From Thioalkalivibrio sp. XN279 (GTDB lineage: Bacteria; Pseudomonadota; Gammaproteobacteria; Steroidobacterales; XN24), in the NCBI RefSeq assembly GCF_011089885.1, contig NZ_JAANBD010000015.1, positions 62,001 to 126,000 on the forward strand: DNA of 64,000 nucleotides, read 5' to 3'. Position 1 is the stretch's first letter. Each line of letters starts with the position of its first letter. Both the position numbers and the translations under genes were made by a program. Positions 53,015 to 62,112 of the stretch are shown in pieces. The notes under the pieces are model-generated. The model had not been told where the DNA came from and did no database searches. It was given only the letters and a program-made list of their open reading frames with translations.

Positions 53015-54025
53015 TGCGTCAGATTACATCCAGGCGGCGAGACCTTCGAGGTCGTCGACGACGAGCCGGTGCTGGCGGCCGGCCTGCGCGCCGGACTGCA
53101 CCTGCCCCACAGTTGCCGCGGCGGGAGTTGCGGCGCCTGCGAGGCACGCATCGTCCGCGGCGAGGTCACCTACCCGAACGGCCTGCCGCCCGGCATCACC
53201 GCGGCGGAAGCCGCCGGCGGGCGTGCCCTGCTGTGCCAGGCGCGCGCTGTCACCGATCTCGAGCTGGAGGCGCGGGCGCTCGCCGTGCCCGAAGAGGTGC
53301 GCATCCGCCGCCTGCCCTGCCGGGTCGAGACCCACGAGCTCCTGTGTCACGACGTGGTGCGCCTGGTGGTGAAACTGCCGGCGCTGGAGCCGTTCGTGTT
53401 CCTGGCCGGGCAGTACGTCGACTTCCTGCTCCCGGGCGGGCAGCGGCGCAGCTATTCCATCGCCAGCCCGCCGCACCAGCCCGATCGCCTCGAGCTGCAC
53501 GTGCGCAAGGTGGCCGGCGGGGTGTTCACGACGCAGGTGTTCGAGCAGCTCGGCGAGCGGGCCCTGTTGCGCATCGAGGGGCCGCTGGGCGGCTTCTGGT
53601 TGCGCGAGGAGGCCACGCGTCCGGTCGTCATGGTGGCCGGGGGCACCGGCTTTGCCCCGATCAAGTCCATGCTGCAGCACTTGCTGCACACCGGGGCGAG
53701 CCGGCCGGTGCATTTCTACTGGGGCGTGCGCCGTCCCCGCGACCTGTACGAAGGGGAACTGGTAACGCACTGGGCGGCCGCACATGACTGGCTCACCTTC
53801 ACGCCCGTCATGTCGGCGCCCCAGCCCGAGGACGCGTGGAGCGGGCGGCGCGGCTGGGTGCACGAGGCGGTGCTGGCCGACCACCCGTCGCTGGCGGCAG
53901 TGGATGTGTACGCGGCCGGGCCGCCCCCCATGATCGGCGTCATCCAGGAACTGTTCCCGGCACACGGCTTGCCGCAGGGTCGCCTGTACTTCGATTCCTT
54001 CGAGTTTTCTGCGCCGTCGGCCTGA
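53006..54025 (+). CDS. 2Fe-2S ferredoxin-flavin NAD(P)H reductase
   Basis: 339 residues from ATG 53006. An N-terminal plant-type ferredoxin domain (residues 1-92) has cluster cysteines in CRGGSCGAC and LLCQ. An FAD-binding barrel (RRSYSIASPP) and an NAD(P)-binding domain (VMVAGGTGFAPIKSM, then VYAAGPPPMI) follow. The architecture is that of CDP-6-deoxy-glucoseen reductase, phenol hydroxylase reductase and methane monooxygenase component C. It is a free-standing electron-transfer protein here; the acceptor is not encoded alongside. It converges on hemY with a 25-bp gap. Confidence 0.92.
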   Translation: MSHCVRLHPGGETFEVVDDEPVLAAGLRAGLHLPHSCRGGSCGACEARIVRGEVTYPNGLPPGITAAEAAGGRALLCQARAVTDLELEARALAVPEEVRIRRLPCRVETHELLCHDVVRLVVKLPALEPFVFLAGQYVDFLLPGGQRRSYSIASPPHQPDRLELHVRKVAGGVFTTQVFEQLGERALLRIEGPLGGFWLREEATRPVVMVAGGTGFAPIKSMLQHLLHTGASRPVHFYWGVRRPRDLYEGELVTHWAAAHDWLTFTPVMSAPQPEDAWSGRRGWVHEAVLADHPSLAAVDVYAAGPPPMIGVIQELFPAHGLPQGRLYFDSFEFSAPSA

Positions 54026-54050
54026 ACGGCCTGGACGACGCGCGGGCCGC

Positions 54051-55250
54051 TCAGCTCCGGCCGGGCTGGGCCGGTGGGGCCAGCGCCGGCGTGCCGTCCG
54101 CCGCCGCGGTCAGGCCCTGCCGGAATGCTTCGGACGCGGCGCCGGACTCGCCCAGCTTCACCAGCAGCTCGCCGTAGATGCGCCAGGTCTCGGGGCGCGG
54201 GCGTATCGCCAGGCTGGTCTCGAGATAGCTGCGCGCCTTGCCCCAGAGCTCGCTGCGCAAACACAGGCGGCCGCAGGCGAGCAGCAGTTCGGCGTCTTCC
54301 GGACGTTCGTTGAGCCATTTTTCCAGCGTCGCGAGCTGCGTCGAGGGGTCCGGGGTCTCCAGCCGCCCGTACAGCGCGACCAGCGAGGCGGACCAGGACG
54401 ACTTGAGCGCCTTGCGCAGCACGGATTCCACTTGCTCCGACGCGCCGAGACGCACGCCGTTGCGGGCATAGCTCTCCACCACCTCCACACGCTGGCGCAA
54501 CTTGCGCGCCAGGGCCTTCCAGGCTTGCTCCAGCGCAGCCGTGTCGGGCGTGCGGTCCAGCGAGGCCTGCGCAACACGCACTTCGAGCGTCGCCAGCGCG
54601 TCGCCATCCAGGACCTTGGCGCTGCGCAAGCGCGGCAGCAGCGCCTCCAGCGCCGGCCAGTCGCCGAGCCGCTCCAGCACGCGGGCCTGCAACACCAGCC
54701 CCCTGGGATGCGTGGCGTTGCGCTGCTCGAGCTGGCGCAGGGTCGCCAATGCTTCCTCGAGCTGGCCGTAGTCGAGCTGGAGTTCCGCCTGCGTCAGCAG
54801 CACCGCCGGGGTGGCGGCGGGGTCGGCCTCGTAGGCGAGGCGCAGCCACTCGTCGCGCCGGTCCACCGCCTGTTGTTCCTGCGCCGCGCGCGCCGCGGAG
54901 AGGTACCCCGCCAGCGAGGCCGGGCCGCGCGCGGCGCGCCCCAGCAGTTTCTCGCCGCGTCCCCATTGCCCCTCGGCAATGGCGGCAAAGGCATGGTCGA
55001 GGTGGCGCTGCGAGCGACGGGCGCGATACTCACCGACAGCCTGCCCCATGCGGCGCGGCGCGCGGAACAGCCAGCCCAGCAGCCGGACGAGGAGGTAGAG
55101 CAGCACCATTGCGATCACCAGTCCGGGCACCGAGGTCTCGAGCGTCCAGCCGCGGATGTCGACGAGCACGTAGCCCTGGTCGCCGAGCAGCCAGTGGGCC
55201 CCGACGGCGCCGAGCGCCAGGGCGAGCAGCAGGAGGAGTCCCCAGCGCAT
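54051..55250 (-). CDS. hemY: HemY-like TPR membrane protein
   Basis: 399 residues. Two N-terminal membrane spans (about 3-21 and 40-62) precede the HemY_N motif (DIRGWTLETSVPGLVIAMVLLYLL) and a cytoplasm- or periplasm-facing series of TPR helices, including GYLSAARAAQEQ and ALAIRPRPETWRIYGELLVKLGE-type repeats. It resembles gammaproteobacterial HemY (a Tpr protein of unknown role in tetrapyrrole metabolism), not the protoporphyrinogen oxidase also called HemY. Last gene of hemCDXY, 2 bp after hemX. Confidence 0.93.
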   Translation of the reverse strand: MRWGLLLLLALALGAVGAHWLLGDQGYVLVDIRGWTLETSVPGLVIAMVLLYLLVRLLGWLFRAPRRMGQAVGEYRARRSQRHLDHAFAAIAEGQWGRGEKLLGRAARGPASLAGYLSAARAAQEQQAVDRRDEWLRLAYEADPAATPAVLLTQAELQLDYGQLEEALATLRQLEQRNATHPRGLVLQARVLERLGDWPALEALLPRLRSAKVLDGDALATLEVRVAQASLDRTPDTAALEQAWKALARKLRQRVEVVESYARNGVRLGASEQVESVLRKALKSSWSASLVALYGRLETPDPSTQLATLEKWLNERPEDAELLLACGRLCLRSELWGKARSYLETSLAIRPRPETWRIYGELLVKLGESGAASEAFRQGLTAAADGTPALAPPAQPGRS

Positions 55251-55252
55251 CG

Positions 55253-56524
55253 CTATTCGCCGTTCCCGAGGTCGCGCAGCAGCCCCACGGAACGGGATAT
55301 GGCGGGCCAGCGCGGCGAGATGTCGCGCTGCTGCAGTTCGTCGATGGCGTCGATCACGGCCTCGACGGCGGGGTCGTCGTCCTGGAAATACTCTGCCAGC
55401 GCCGCACGCGCGGCACCCAGCCCGGCGGCATAGTTGGCGGCGTCGCCGGCCAGCGCCGCGAGGCGCGCGCTCTTCAGGTCGAGCTCGACGTTGCGATAAA
55501 GGAAGAAGGCCTCGTCCGGGGCCAGCAGCGGCGCGGCAGGCGCATCGCTGCGGCGCAGGCGGAACAGGCCGGTGGCGGCGTCCCGCACGCGGGAGAGGAA
55601 GCGATCCCAGCCGCTGGCCGGTTCTGCGCCGCCGCCGCCGGTTGCCGTAGGCACGGGGGTCAGGGCGCCGCGCAGGGGCAGGCCCTCGATGCGCCCGGCC
55701 AGGCTGTCCAGGCGCAGCGCGATCCCCGCGACGTCCACCTGCGTCACCGCCTCCACGGCCGCGATCTCGTCGTTCACCGCCGCCCGCACGCCGGCCAGCG
55801 CCGGGTCGTCGAGGCGCGCGATGCGGTCGTCGGCTTCCCGCAGGGCGGCCAGGGCCACGCGCGGATTGCCCGCCAGGCGCAGCTCGCGGTCGGCCAGCAG
55901 CAGCAGGAACTCGATTTCCGCCAGCGTGGGTGCGCGCTCCGCGGAAGCCTCTTCCTGCGCTGCCGCGGCGAGCCGGTTGCGCACCTGCCGCAGCTCGTCC
56001 TCGAGGGCGGACAGGGCCTGCCGCCGTTCACCCTGGGTGGCCTCGACCTCCCGGATGCGCTCCCGGGCGGCCTGCAGGTCCGCGCGCAGCTCGTCCAGGT
56101 TGCGCACCGCGGCCGCTTGCCGCAGGACTAGGTTTTCCTGTGCCGCACGATCCTGCTGCAGCAGCCAGTAGAGATAGCCCGTGCCGCCGGCAGCGGCCAG
56201 CGCCAGCAGCAGCGCCAGCAGGGCCACGGCGCCGCCGCGTTTCGGCGCGGGTGGCGGTGGCGACGGTTGCGACGATGGCCGTGTTGGTGGAGGCGGCGGT
56301 GGCGGCGGGGGAGTGTCTGCCGCAGCCGTTTCGGGCGGCATTTCGGCAGCTTCCGCCCTGGCGTCCACCTCGGTGCCTGCCGTCGCGGTGTCCGGCGTCG
56401 TTTCCGGCGTCGTTTCCGGCGTCGTTTCCGGCGTCGTTTCCGTCGTGGATTCCGTCGCGGCGTCTGCGGGGGGCGCGCCGTCGGTGGCGCCGTCCCTGGT
56501 CCGGTCAGTCCGGGAATCGTTCAT
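55253..56524 (-). CDS. hemX: HemX-like protein (uroporphyrinogen-III C-methyltransferase domain family)
   Basis: 423 residues. The N-terminal 105 residues are low complexity: four TTPE repeats near residues 29-46, then a polyproline segment. A single membrane span (about 98-118, VALLALLLALAAAGGTGYLYW) is followed by a coiled coil (LDELRADLQAARERIREVEATQGERRQALSALEDELRQ in outline) and a HemX domain (LLLADRELRLAGNPRVALAALREADDR). Despite the family name no methyltransferase motif is visible. It lies between hemD and hemY as in other gammaproteobacteria. Confidence 0.93.
   Translation of the reverse strand: MNDSRTDRTRDGATDGAPPADAATESTTETTPETTPETTPETTPDTATAGTEVDARAEAAEMPPETAAADTPPPPPPPPPTRPSSQPSPPPPAPKRGGAVALLALLLALAAAGGTGYLYWLLQQDRAAQENLVLRQAAAVRNLDELRADLQAARERIREVEATQGERRQALSALEDELRQVRNRLAAAAQEEASAERAPTLAEIEFLLLLADRELRLAGNPRVALAALREADDRIARLDDPALAGVRAAVNDEIAAVEAVTQVDVAGIALRLDSLAGRIEGLPLRGALTPVPTATGGGGAEPASGWDRFLSRVRDAATGLFRLRRSDAPAAPLLAPDEAFFLYRNVELDLKSARLAALAGDAANYAAGLGAARAALAEYFQDDDPAVEAVIDAIDELQQRDISPRWPAISRSVGLLRDLGNGE
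56391..56438. repeat. 12-bp tandem repeat, four perfect copies, in hemX
   Basis: The unit TCCGGCGTCGTT occurs four times in tandem and encodes the TTPE repeats on the minus strand. A degenerate fifth unit follows. Copy changes preserve the frame. Confidence 0.9.
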
Positions 56525-56544
56525 TCCGTCGCTCCCGTCCGGGC

Positions 56545-57318
56545 TTACGCCCCGGTTGCGTGCCAGCGGGCGATCGCCTCAGCAAGGCTCTGGTCGTCGG
56601 GCCCGTCTGCCAGTATACGCTCCGCGGCATGGCCCCAGTCCTCGGCAATTTGTAACACACGCTCGCTGACCGTCACCAGCGGCGTGCGGCGGAGGAGTAT
56701 CTCGCCTTCGGCGCCGAGCATGCCGCACAGGTTGCGGAAGATGTCGCCGCTGGTGGCCGTGAAGATGTGAATCTCGCCCGCCGCCCACCGTTCCAGGATG
56801 AACTGGCGCCGGTCGGGGTCGAGAGGCGCCTGCACGCGCCGGTAAACGTCGAGGTAGCGGACCCGTGCGCCGCGCTCCTTCAAGCCCGCCGCCAACGCCG
56901 CGCGCCCGCCTTCGCCCCTGATGATGAACACGCGCACGCCCGACAGGTTCTCGAACTCGGGCTGCGCCAGCATGTCTTCCGTGGTGAAGCCCGCGGGCCG
57001 CACGTCCGGCGTCAGGCCGAGCTCGGCCAGGGCCTTGGCAGTGGAGGGGCCGATGGCTGCCACGCGCGGGCGCGGCTGCGGCAGGTAGCGGGCGCCCCAG
57101 GCGACGGCGTTGCGGCTGGCGAAGATCACCAGGCCGCCGGCGGGCAGGGTGGCCAGCTCGGCGAGTTCCGAGGTGTCCGGCTGCACCGGCTCGATGCTGA
57201 TGCTGGGCATGAGGATGGCTTCGCCGCCGCGGGACTCGATCGCCTGCACCAGGTCTTCCCCCAGCCCCTGGGGCCGGGTGACGAGCACGGTGACGCCACG
57301 CAGGCTGGTCTCAGCCAT
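56545..57318 (-). CDS. hemD: Uroporphyrinogen-III synthase
   Basis: 257 residues from ATG 57318; the frame is open far upstream through hemC. Closes and inverts ring D of hydroxymethylbilane to make uroporphyrinogen III. VTVLVTRPQGLGEDLVQAIESRGGEAILMPSISIEP in outline, VIFASRNAVAWGARYL, AAIGPSTAKALAELGLTPD and IHIFTATSGDIFRNL are typical of this poorly conserved family. Four bp separate it from the hemC stop. Confidence 0.93.
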   Translation of the reverse strand: MAETSLRGVTVLVTRPQGLGEDLVQAIESRGGEAILMPSISIEPVQPDTSELAELATLPAGGLVIFASRNAVAWGARYLPQPRPRVAAIGPSTAKALAELGLTPDVRPAGFTTEDMLAQPEFENLSGVRVFIIRGEGGRAALAAGLKERGARVRYLDVYRRVQAPLDPDRRQFILERWAAGEIHIFTATSGDIFRNLCGMLGAEGEILLRRTPLVTVSERVLQIAEDWGHAAERILADGPDDQSLAEAIARWHATGA

Positions 57319-57322
57319 GTGC

Positions 57323-58240
57323 TCAGCCTTCCTGCAGCAGCGCTGCCGCTCCGCGCTCGAACAGGTCGCGCGCCAGCGCGGCGCCGATGGCCGCGGCGTC
57401 CGCTGCAGGTCCGCGTCGCTCGCCGTGGAGCACTGAGGCGCCGTCGCGCGTGGCCACCAGGCCGCGCAGGTAGAGTTCATCGCCGTCGATGACGGCGAAG
57501 CCGGCCACGGGCGATTCGCAGCTCGCGCCCAGCCCGCCGGCGAAGGCGCGCTCGGCGTCGACGCAGCGGCGGGTGTCCGCGTGCTCAAGCGGGGCCACCA
57601 GCTCGGCCACTGCGGCGTCGTCCTGCAGCGCCTCGATGCCGACCGCGCCCTGGCCCACGGCCGGGAGCGAAACTTCGTAGGGCAGGAAACCGGCAATGCG
57701 CTCGGCCAGGCCGAGCCGCTTGAGGCCGGCAGCTGCCAGCAGGATGGCGCTGAAATGACCGTGGTCGAGCTTGCGCAGGCGGGTCTCCACGTTGCCGCGT
57801 ATGGGCTCGACTTCCAGGTCGGGCCGGGCATGCTGCAGCTGGGCCTGGCGGCGCAGGCTGGAAGTGCCGACCACGCTGCCGGCCGGGATGTCCTCGATGC
57901 GCATGTAGTCGGCGGAGACCAGCGCATCGCGCGGGTCCTCGCGCTCCAGCACGGCCACGATGCCGAAGCCTTCCGGCATCTCGGCAGGGACGTCTTTCAT
58001 GGAATGCACGGCGATGTCCGCGCGGCCTTCCAGCATGGCGGTTTCCAGTTCCTTGATGAACAGGCCCTTGCCGCCGATCTTCGCCAGCGTGGTGTCGAGG
58101 ATCTGGTCGCCCTTGGTGGTCATCGGCACCAGTTCCACCGTGAGGTCCGGGTGGTGGCGGCACAGCTCGGCGGCCACGTGCTCGGCCTGCCACATGGCGA
58201 GGCGACTCTCCCGGGTGGCGATCCTGATGGTCTTTTTCAT
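57323..58240 (-). CDS. hemC: Hydroxymethylbilane synthase (porphobilinogen deaminase)
   Basis: 305 residues. Polymerises four porphobilinogens. IRIATRESRLAMWQAEHVA, KGLFIKELETAMLEGRADIAVHSMKDVPAEMP in outline (with the catalytic Asp), GTSSLRRQAQL and the dipyrromethane-cofactor cysteine in GASCESPVAGFA are all present. First hem gene in the run, 31 bp downstream of the dehydrogenase gene. Confidence 0.97.
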   Translation of the reverse strand: MKKTIRIATRESRLAMWQAEHVAAELCRHHPDLTVELVPMTTKGDQILDTTLAKIGGKGLFIKELETAMLEGRADIAVHSMKDVPAEMPEGFGIVAVLEREDPRDALVSADYMRIEDIPAGSVVGTSSLRRQAQLQHARPDLEVEPIRGNVETRLRKLDHGHFSAILLAAAGLKRLGLAERIAGFLPYEVSLPAVGQGAVGIEALQDDAAVAELVAPLEHADTRRCVDAERAFAGGLGASCESPVAGFAVIDGDELYLRGLVATRDGASVLHGERRGPAADAAAIGAALARDLFERGAAALLQEG

Positions 58241-58271
58241 GCTTCGTCGGTCCTCTGGCGCGCCCGTGAGT

Positions 58272-59147
58272 TCACTCGTCGGCGGAAGAAAACATATCTG
58301 ATTTGAGCCGGAAAAGCGCAGAGATGTCTTCCTCGGCGCTGGTGTCCGCGATGCGCGCGTAGTGCACCAGCGTCATCTCCACCACCGGCAGCTTGACGCC
58401 GAGTTCCTCCGCCATGCGGCGGCAGATCTCGAGGTCCTTGGCGTGCAGGCCGACCTTGAAGCCGAGCGGGTACTCGCCGCGCACCATGGTCGGGCCCCGT
58501 CGCGACAGGAACCAGTTGCCCGCGGCGCCCTTCTCCAGGGCCGCGATCAGCCTGTCCATCGGCAGCCCCTGGGCGCGGCCGAAGGCCAGCGCCTCGGTCA
58601 CCGCCTGGTTGATGCCCGCGACCATGATCTGGTTGGTCGCCTTCGCCGCCTGCCCGGCGCCGACCGGGCCCATGTGCACGATGGTGCTGCCCATGGCCTC
58701 CAGCGCCGGGCGCGCCCGTTCCAGGTGCGCCTCCTCGCCGCCGACCATGATCGACAGCGTGCCCGCCGCAGCACCCTCGGTCCCGCCGCTGACGGGGCAG
58801 TCAAGGAAGCCGGCGCCGCCCGCGGCCAGCCGTGCCGCCGCCTCACGCGCCGTGGCCGCGGCCACGGTGGAGCAGTCCACCACCACGGCATCCGGGCGCA
58901 GCGCCGGCGCCATGGCGTCGATGACATGGAGCAGGTCCGCGTCGGCCGAGACGCAGGTGACGACGACGTCGCATTGCGCCGCCAGGGCCGCCGGCGTCTC
59001 CGCCGCTACCGTGCCTGTCTCCGCGGCCAGCGCCTCGGCCTTGGCCGGCGTGCGGTTCCAGGCGCCGTGCAGCAGCCCGGCCCGATGCAGGTTGCGCGCC
59101 ATGGGCAGGCCCATGGCGCCGAGGCCGATGAATCCAACCCGCAGCAT
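58272..59147 (-). CDS. NAD(P)-dependent beta-hydroxyacid dehydrogenase
   Basis: 291 residues. A Rossmann N-terminus with GFIGLGAMGLPMARNL, a substrate loop DCPVSGGTEGAAAGTLSIMVGG and the catalytic lysine in GPVGAGQAAKATNQIMVAG, then a helical C-terminal domain (GFKVGLHAKDLEICRRMAEELG). This matches the 3-hydroxyisobutyrate dehydrogenase / tartronate semialdehyde reductase / glyoxylate reductase family. Exact substrate not assigned. One bp after the speA stop, so co-transcribed with it. Confidence 0.93.
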   Translation of the reverse strand: MLRVGFIGLGAMGLPMARNLHRAGLLHGAWNRTPAKAEALAAETGTVAAETPAALAAQCDVVVTCVSADADLLHVIDAMAPALRPDAVVVDCSTVAAATAREAAARLAAGGAGFLDCPVSGGTEGAAAGTLSIMVGGEEAHLERARPALEAMGSTIVHMGPVGAGQAAKATNQIMVAGINQAVTEALAFGRAQGLPMDRLIAALEKGAAGNWFLSRRGPTMVRGEYPLGFKVGLHAKDLEICRRMAEELGVKLPVVEMTLVHYARIADTSAEEDISALFRLKSDMFSSADE

Positions 59148-59148
59148 C

Positions 59149-61026
59149 TCAGTCCTCCAGGTAGGTGTAGCCGGAGAGGCCGTCGCTGAGCGCGCGCAGG
59201 AAGTAGCTCTGGTCTTCCTCGTCCAGGCCGGCGGCCGCGATCTTGCGCGCGTAGGAGGCGCGCAGTTCGTCGGCCGCGAAGTGCACGTAGCCCAGCAGTT
59301 GCTCGGCGGTGTCGCCGCTGCGCGGCATGCCGAGCACCGGGTCGCCCGCCGGGGACAGGTAGACGTCGACGCTGTCGGTGTCGCCGAACAGGTTGTGCAG
59401 GTCGCCGAGGATCTCCTGGTACGCGCCCACCATGAGAATGGCCAGCAGGTATTCCTCGTCGGCGCTCACCGCGTGCACCGGCAGGCTGTGCTCGATGCCT
59501 TCACCGTCCACGTACAGGTCGACGCGCCCGTCGGAGTCGCAGGTCAGGTCGCGCAGTACGCCGCGGCGTGTCGGTGCCTCGTCGAGGCGCTGCGCCGGGA
59601 TGATGGGGAACACCTGGTCGATGGCCCAGATGTCGGGCAGCGACTGGAACACCGACATGTTGATGAACAGCTTGTCGGCGGTGATCTGCTTGAGCTCGTC
59701 GAGGACGGCGCGCGGCGGGTTGCTCTGGCCCAGCAGGCGGTCGCGCACGGCGTGCATCAGGGCGCGCGCCAGGGCTTCGCCGCGGGCCCGCTCATGCAGG
59801 TCGATCTCGCCGCCGATGTAGCGCTGGTGCAGCTCCGCCATGAGGTGCTGCGTCTCGCGGTAGACCTCTTCCGGCGAGCTGTCCTCGAGACGCTGGAACT
59901 GGTCCCACAGGCCCTGCACCTCGGCGCCGCTGTCTTCGGGCGGCTCGACCGGGCGCGTGTTGGTCGGCACGTCGGTGTCGATGACGTTGGTGACCAGCAC
60001 GGCATGCTGCGCGGCCATGGCGCGGCCCGACTCGGAGACGATTTCCGGTCGCTCCATGTCCGCGGCGTCGCACACTTCAGCGATGGTGTCGACCACCGTG
60101 CGGGCATAATCCTCGATGCTGTAGTTGACCGAGTTGGCGCTGCGCGAGCGCGTGCCCTCGTAGTCGACGCCGAGCCCGCCGCCGACGTCCATCAGCCCCA
60201 GGTCGAGCCCGGCGCGGCGCAGGTCGACATACACGCGTGCGGCTTCCGTGAGACCGCGGCGGATGTCACGCAGGTTGGGCACCTGCGAACCGACGTGGAC
60301 GTGCAGCATACGGATGCAGTGGCCCATGCCGGCGCGGTTGGCGCGCTCGGCGGCGTCCAGCAGCTGGCCCGCGGTGAGTCCGAACTTGGACTTCTCGCCG
60401 CCGGTGTCCTGCCAGTTGCCGGCCCCCACGCTGGACAGCCGCAAACGCACGCCCAGCCGCGGCTCGAGCTCGAACTCCTGTGCCAGCTGGATGATGCGGT
60501 CCAGCTCGGAGAGCTTCTCCACCACGATGTAGACCTCGTGGCCGAGGCGCTGCGCGATCATCGCCAGCTCGAGGTACTCATGGTCCTTGTAGCCGTTGCA
60601 CACGATCATGCCGCCGGGCGGTGAAACGCCCAGCACGGCCATGAGCTCCGGCTTGCTGCCCGTCTCGAGCCCGACGCGCGCGCCGCCGTGGCCGACCAGG
60701 GTGTCCACCACGCTGCGCTGCTGGTTGACCTTGATCGGGTAAACCACGCGGTAGCGCGCCTCGTAACCGCGCGCCGACATGGCGTTGCGGAAGGCGTTGT
60801 GCAGGCGGTCGAGCCGGTCGCGCAGGATGTCCGTGAAGCGGAACAGGATCGGCGGCGCCAGCCCGGCGAGGCGGGCGCGGCGCACCAGTTCCACCAGGTC
60901 GACCTGCGCGCCGTTGCGGAACGGCCGCACCACCAGGCGACCCTGGGTACCGATGTCGAAGTAGCCGTCGCTCCAGCGGGAAATTCCGTAGAGGCGGCGA
61001 TTGGCTTCGATCTGTTCCTGGCTCAT
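59149..61026 (-). CDS. speA: Biosynthetic arginine decarboxylase
   Basis: 625 residues. A PLP-dependent fold III decarboxylase that converts arginine to agmatine for putrescine synthesis. VVYPIKVNQQRSVVDTLV has the PLP lysine; MLHVHVGSQVPNLRDIRRGL, LGVDYEGTRSRSANSVNYSIEDYA in outline and VSESGRAMAAQHAVLV are conserved, as is NMSVFQSLPDIWAIDQVFPIIP in outline. speB (agmatinase) is not adjacent. A TATACT -10 candidate lies 50 bp upstream of the start. Confidence 0.97.
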   Translation of the reverse strand: MSQEQIEANRRLYGISRWSDGYFDIGTQGRLVVRPFRNGAQVDLVELVRRARLAGLAPPILFRFTDILRDRLDRLHNAFRNAMSARGYEARYRVVYPIKVNQQRSVVDTLVGHGGARVGLETGSKPELMAVLGVSPPGGMIVCNGYKDHEYLELAMIAQRLGHEVYIVVEKLSELDRIIQLAQEFELEPRLGVRLRLSSVGAGNWQDTGGEKSKFGLTAGQLLDAAERANRAGMGHCIRMLHVHVGSQVPNLRDIRRGLTEAARVYVDLRRAGLDLGLMDVGGGLGVDYEGTRSRSANSVNYSIEDYARTVVDTIAEVCDAADMERPEIVSESGRAMAAQHAVLVTNVIDTDVPTNTRPVEPPEDSGAEVQGLWDQFQRLEDSSPEEVYRETQHLMAELHQRYIGGEIDLHERARGEALARALMHAVRDRLLGQSNPPRAVLDELKQITADKLFINMSVFQSLPDIWAIDQVFPIIPAQRLDEAPTRRGVLRDLTCDSDGRVDLYVDGEGIEHSLPVHAVSADEEYLLAILMVGAYQEILGDLHNLFGDTDSVDVYLSPAGDPVLGMPRSGDTAEQLLGYVHFAADELRASYARKIAAAGLDEEDQSYFLRALSDGLSGYTYLED

Positions 61027-61075
61027 GCGCGGCGGCCTCCGGCGTTGTCAGGGAGGACTGGAAAAAAGGGCGCGC

Positions 61076-61102
61076 AGTATAGCGCATCGCCGTGAACGGA
61101 AA
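61076..61102 (-). promoter_or_regulatory. Candidate promoter of the speA-hem unit
   Basis: On the minus strand TATACT occupies 61081-61076. The only -35-like element is TTTCCG at 61102-61097 with a short 15-bp spacer. The good -10 supports a promoter, but the -35 is weak. Confidence 0.4.
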
Positions 61103-61156
61103 GCGCTGCGCCACCGGCGGCGCGCGGCGGATTACGGTCGGCTGGAGTGCGGCAGG

Positions 61157-61618
61157 CTAGTTGGGGCCGTCGGGCTCGCAGTAGTCCGCGACGGCCTGGC
61201 GCGCCGCCTGGCGCGCCTGCACAGTTTCCTCGTCGGTGAGGAAGCGGCGTCCGCCGTCGGGCAGCTGCTCGTAGAGTCGCGGCGAGTTCTCGTAGGTTGC
61301 CAGCGTCCTGCGCGCCTCTTCGCAAGCGGCGGCCCTGAGCCGGGCCTGTTCCTCGCGCGCCGCGGCGAGCGCCTCGTCGCCCCCGGCCGCACCGGGGCGG
61401 GCCCCGGAGGGGTTCGCGCCGCCGGCTTCCGCCGCCGTGCGCGCCTCGCTGGTGGGCCGCGACTGCACCTGCACCCGCACGGAGTCGGCCGAAATCGGCC
61501 GGTCGCTGTAGACCACCGTGCCGTCCGGCTTCACGGTGCGATAGACCTCCTCGGCGTCGGCATACGCCACAGAAGTCGCGAGGGCGAGCAGCAGCAATGC
61601 GGACAGCAGCGTTTTCAT
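61157..61618 (-). CDS. DUF4124 domain-containing secreted protein
   Basis: 153 residues. A signal peptide (MKTLLSALLLLALATSVAYA) is followed by the DUF4124 motif (VYRTVKPDGTVVYSDRP), an Ala/Gly-rich linker and a helical C-terminal part containing two cysteines (ACEEARR, YCEPDG). DUF4124 proteins are small periplasmic proteins of gamma- and betaproteobacteria with no defined role. It follows a PII gene by 13 bp, an unexpected but probably co-transcribed pairing. Confidence 0.9.
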   Translation of the reverse strand: MKTLLSALLLLALATSVAYADAEEVYRTVKPDGTVVYSDRPISADSVRVQVQSRPTSEARTAAEAGGANPSGARPGAAGGDEALAAAREEQARLRAAACEEARRTLATYENSPRLYEQLPDGGRRFLTDEETVQARQAARQAVADYCEPDGPN

Positions 61619-61631
61619 CGTCCGGGCCTCC

Positions 61632-62006
<375 letters not shown>

Positions 62007-62039
62007 CTAGCACCGCCCCTGCGCCGGTGTGGAGCGGGC

Positions 62040-62073
62040 AAAAAAAAGGCCGGGGGCGAGAACGCCCCCGGCC
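62040..62073 (-). terminator. Rho-independent terminator after amtB
   Basis: A perfect 11-bp GC stem (GGCCGGGGGCG / CGCCCCCGGCC, loop of 4) is followed on the minus strand by eight T residues. It lies 40 bp beyond the amtB stop and separates it from the second PII gene. Confidence 0.95.
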
Positions 62074-62112
62074 GGGAAGCGGCGCATCCTGCGCCTGCCA
62101 TGCGAAAGACGA

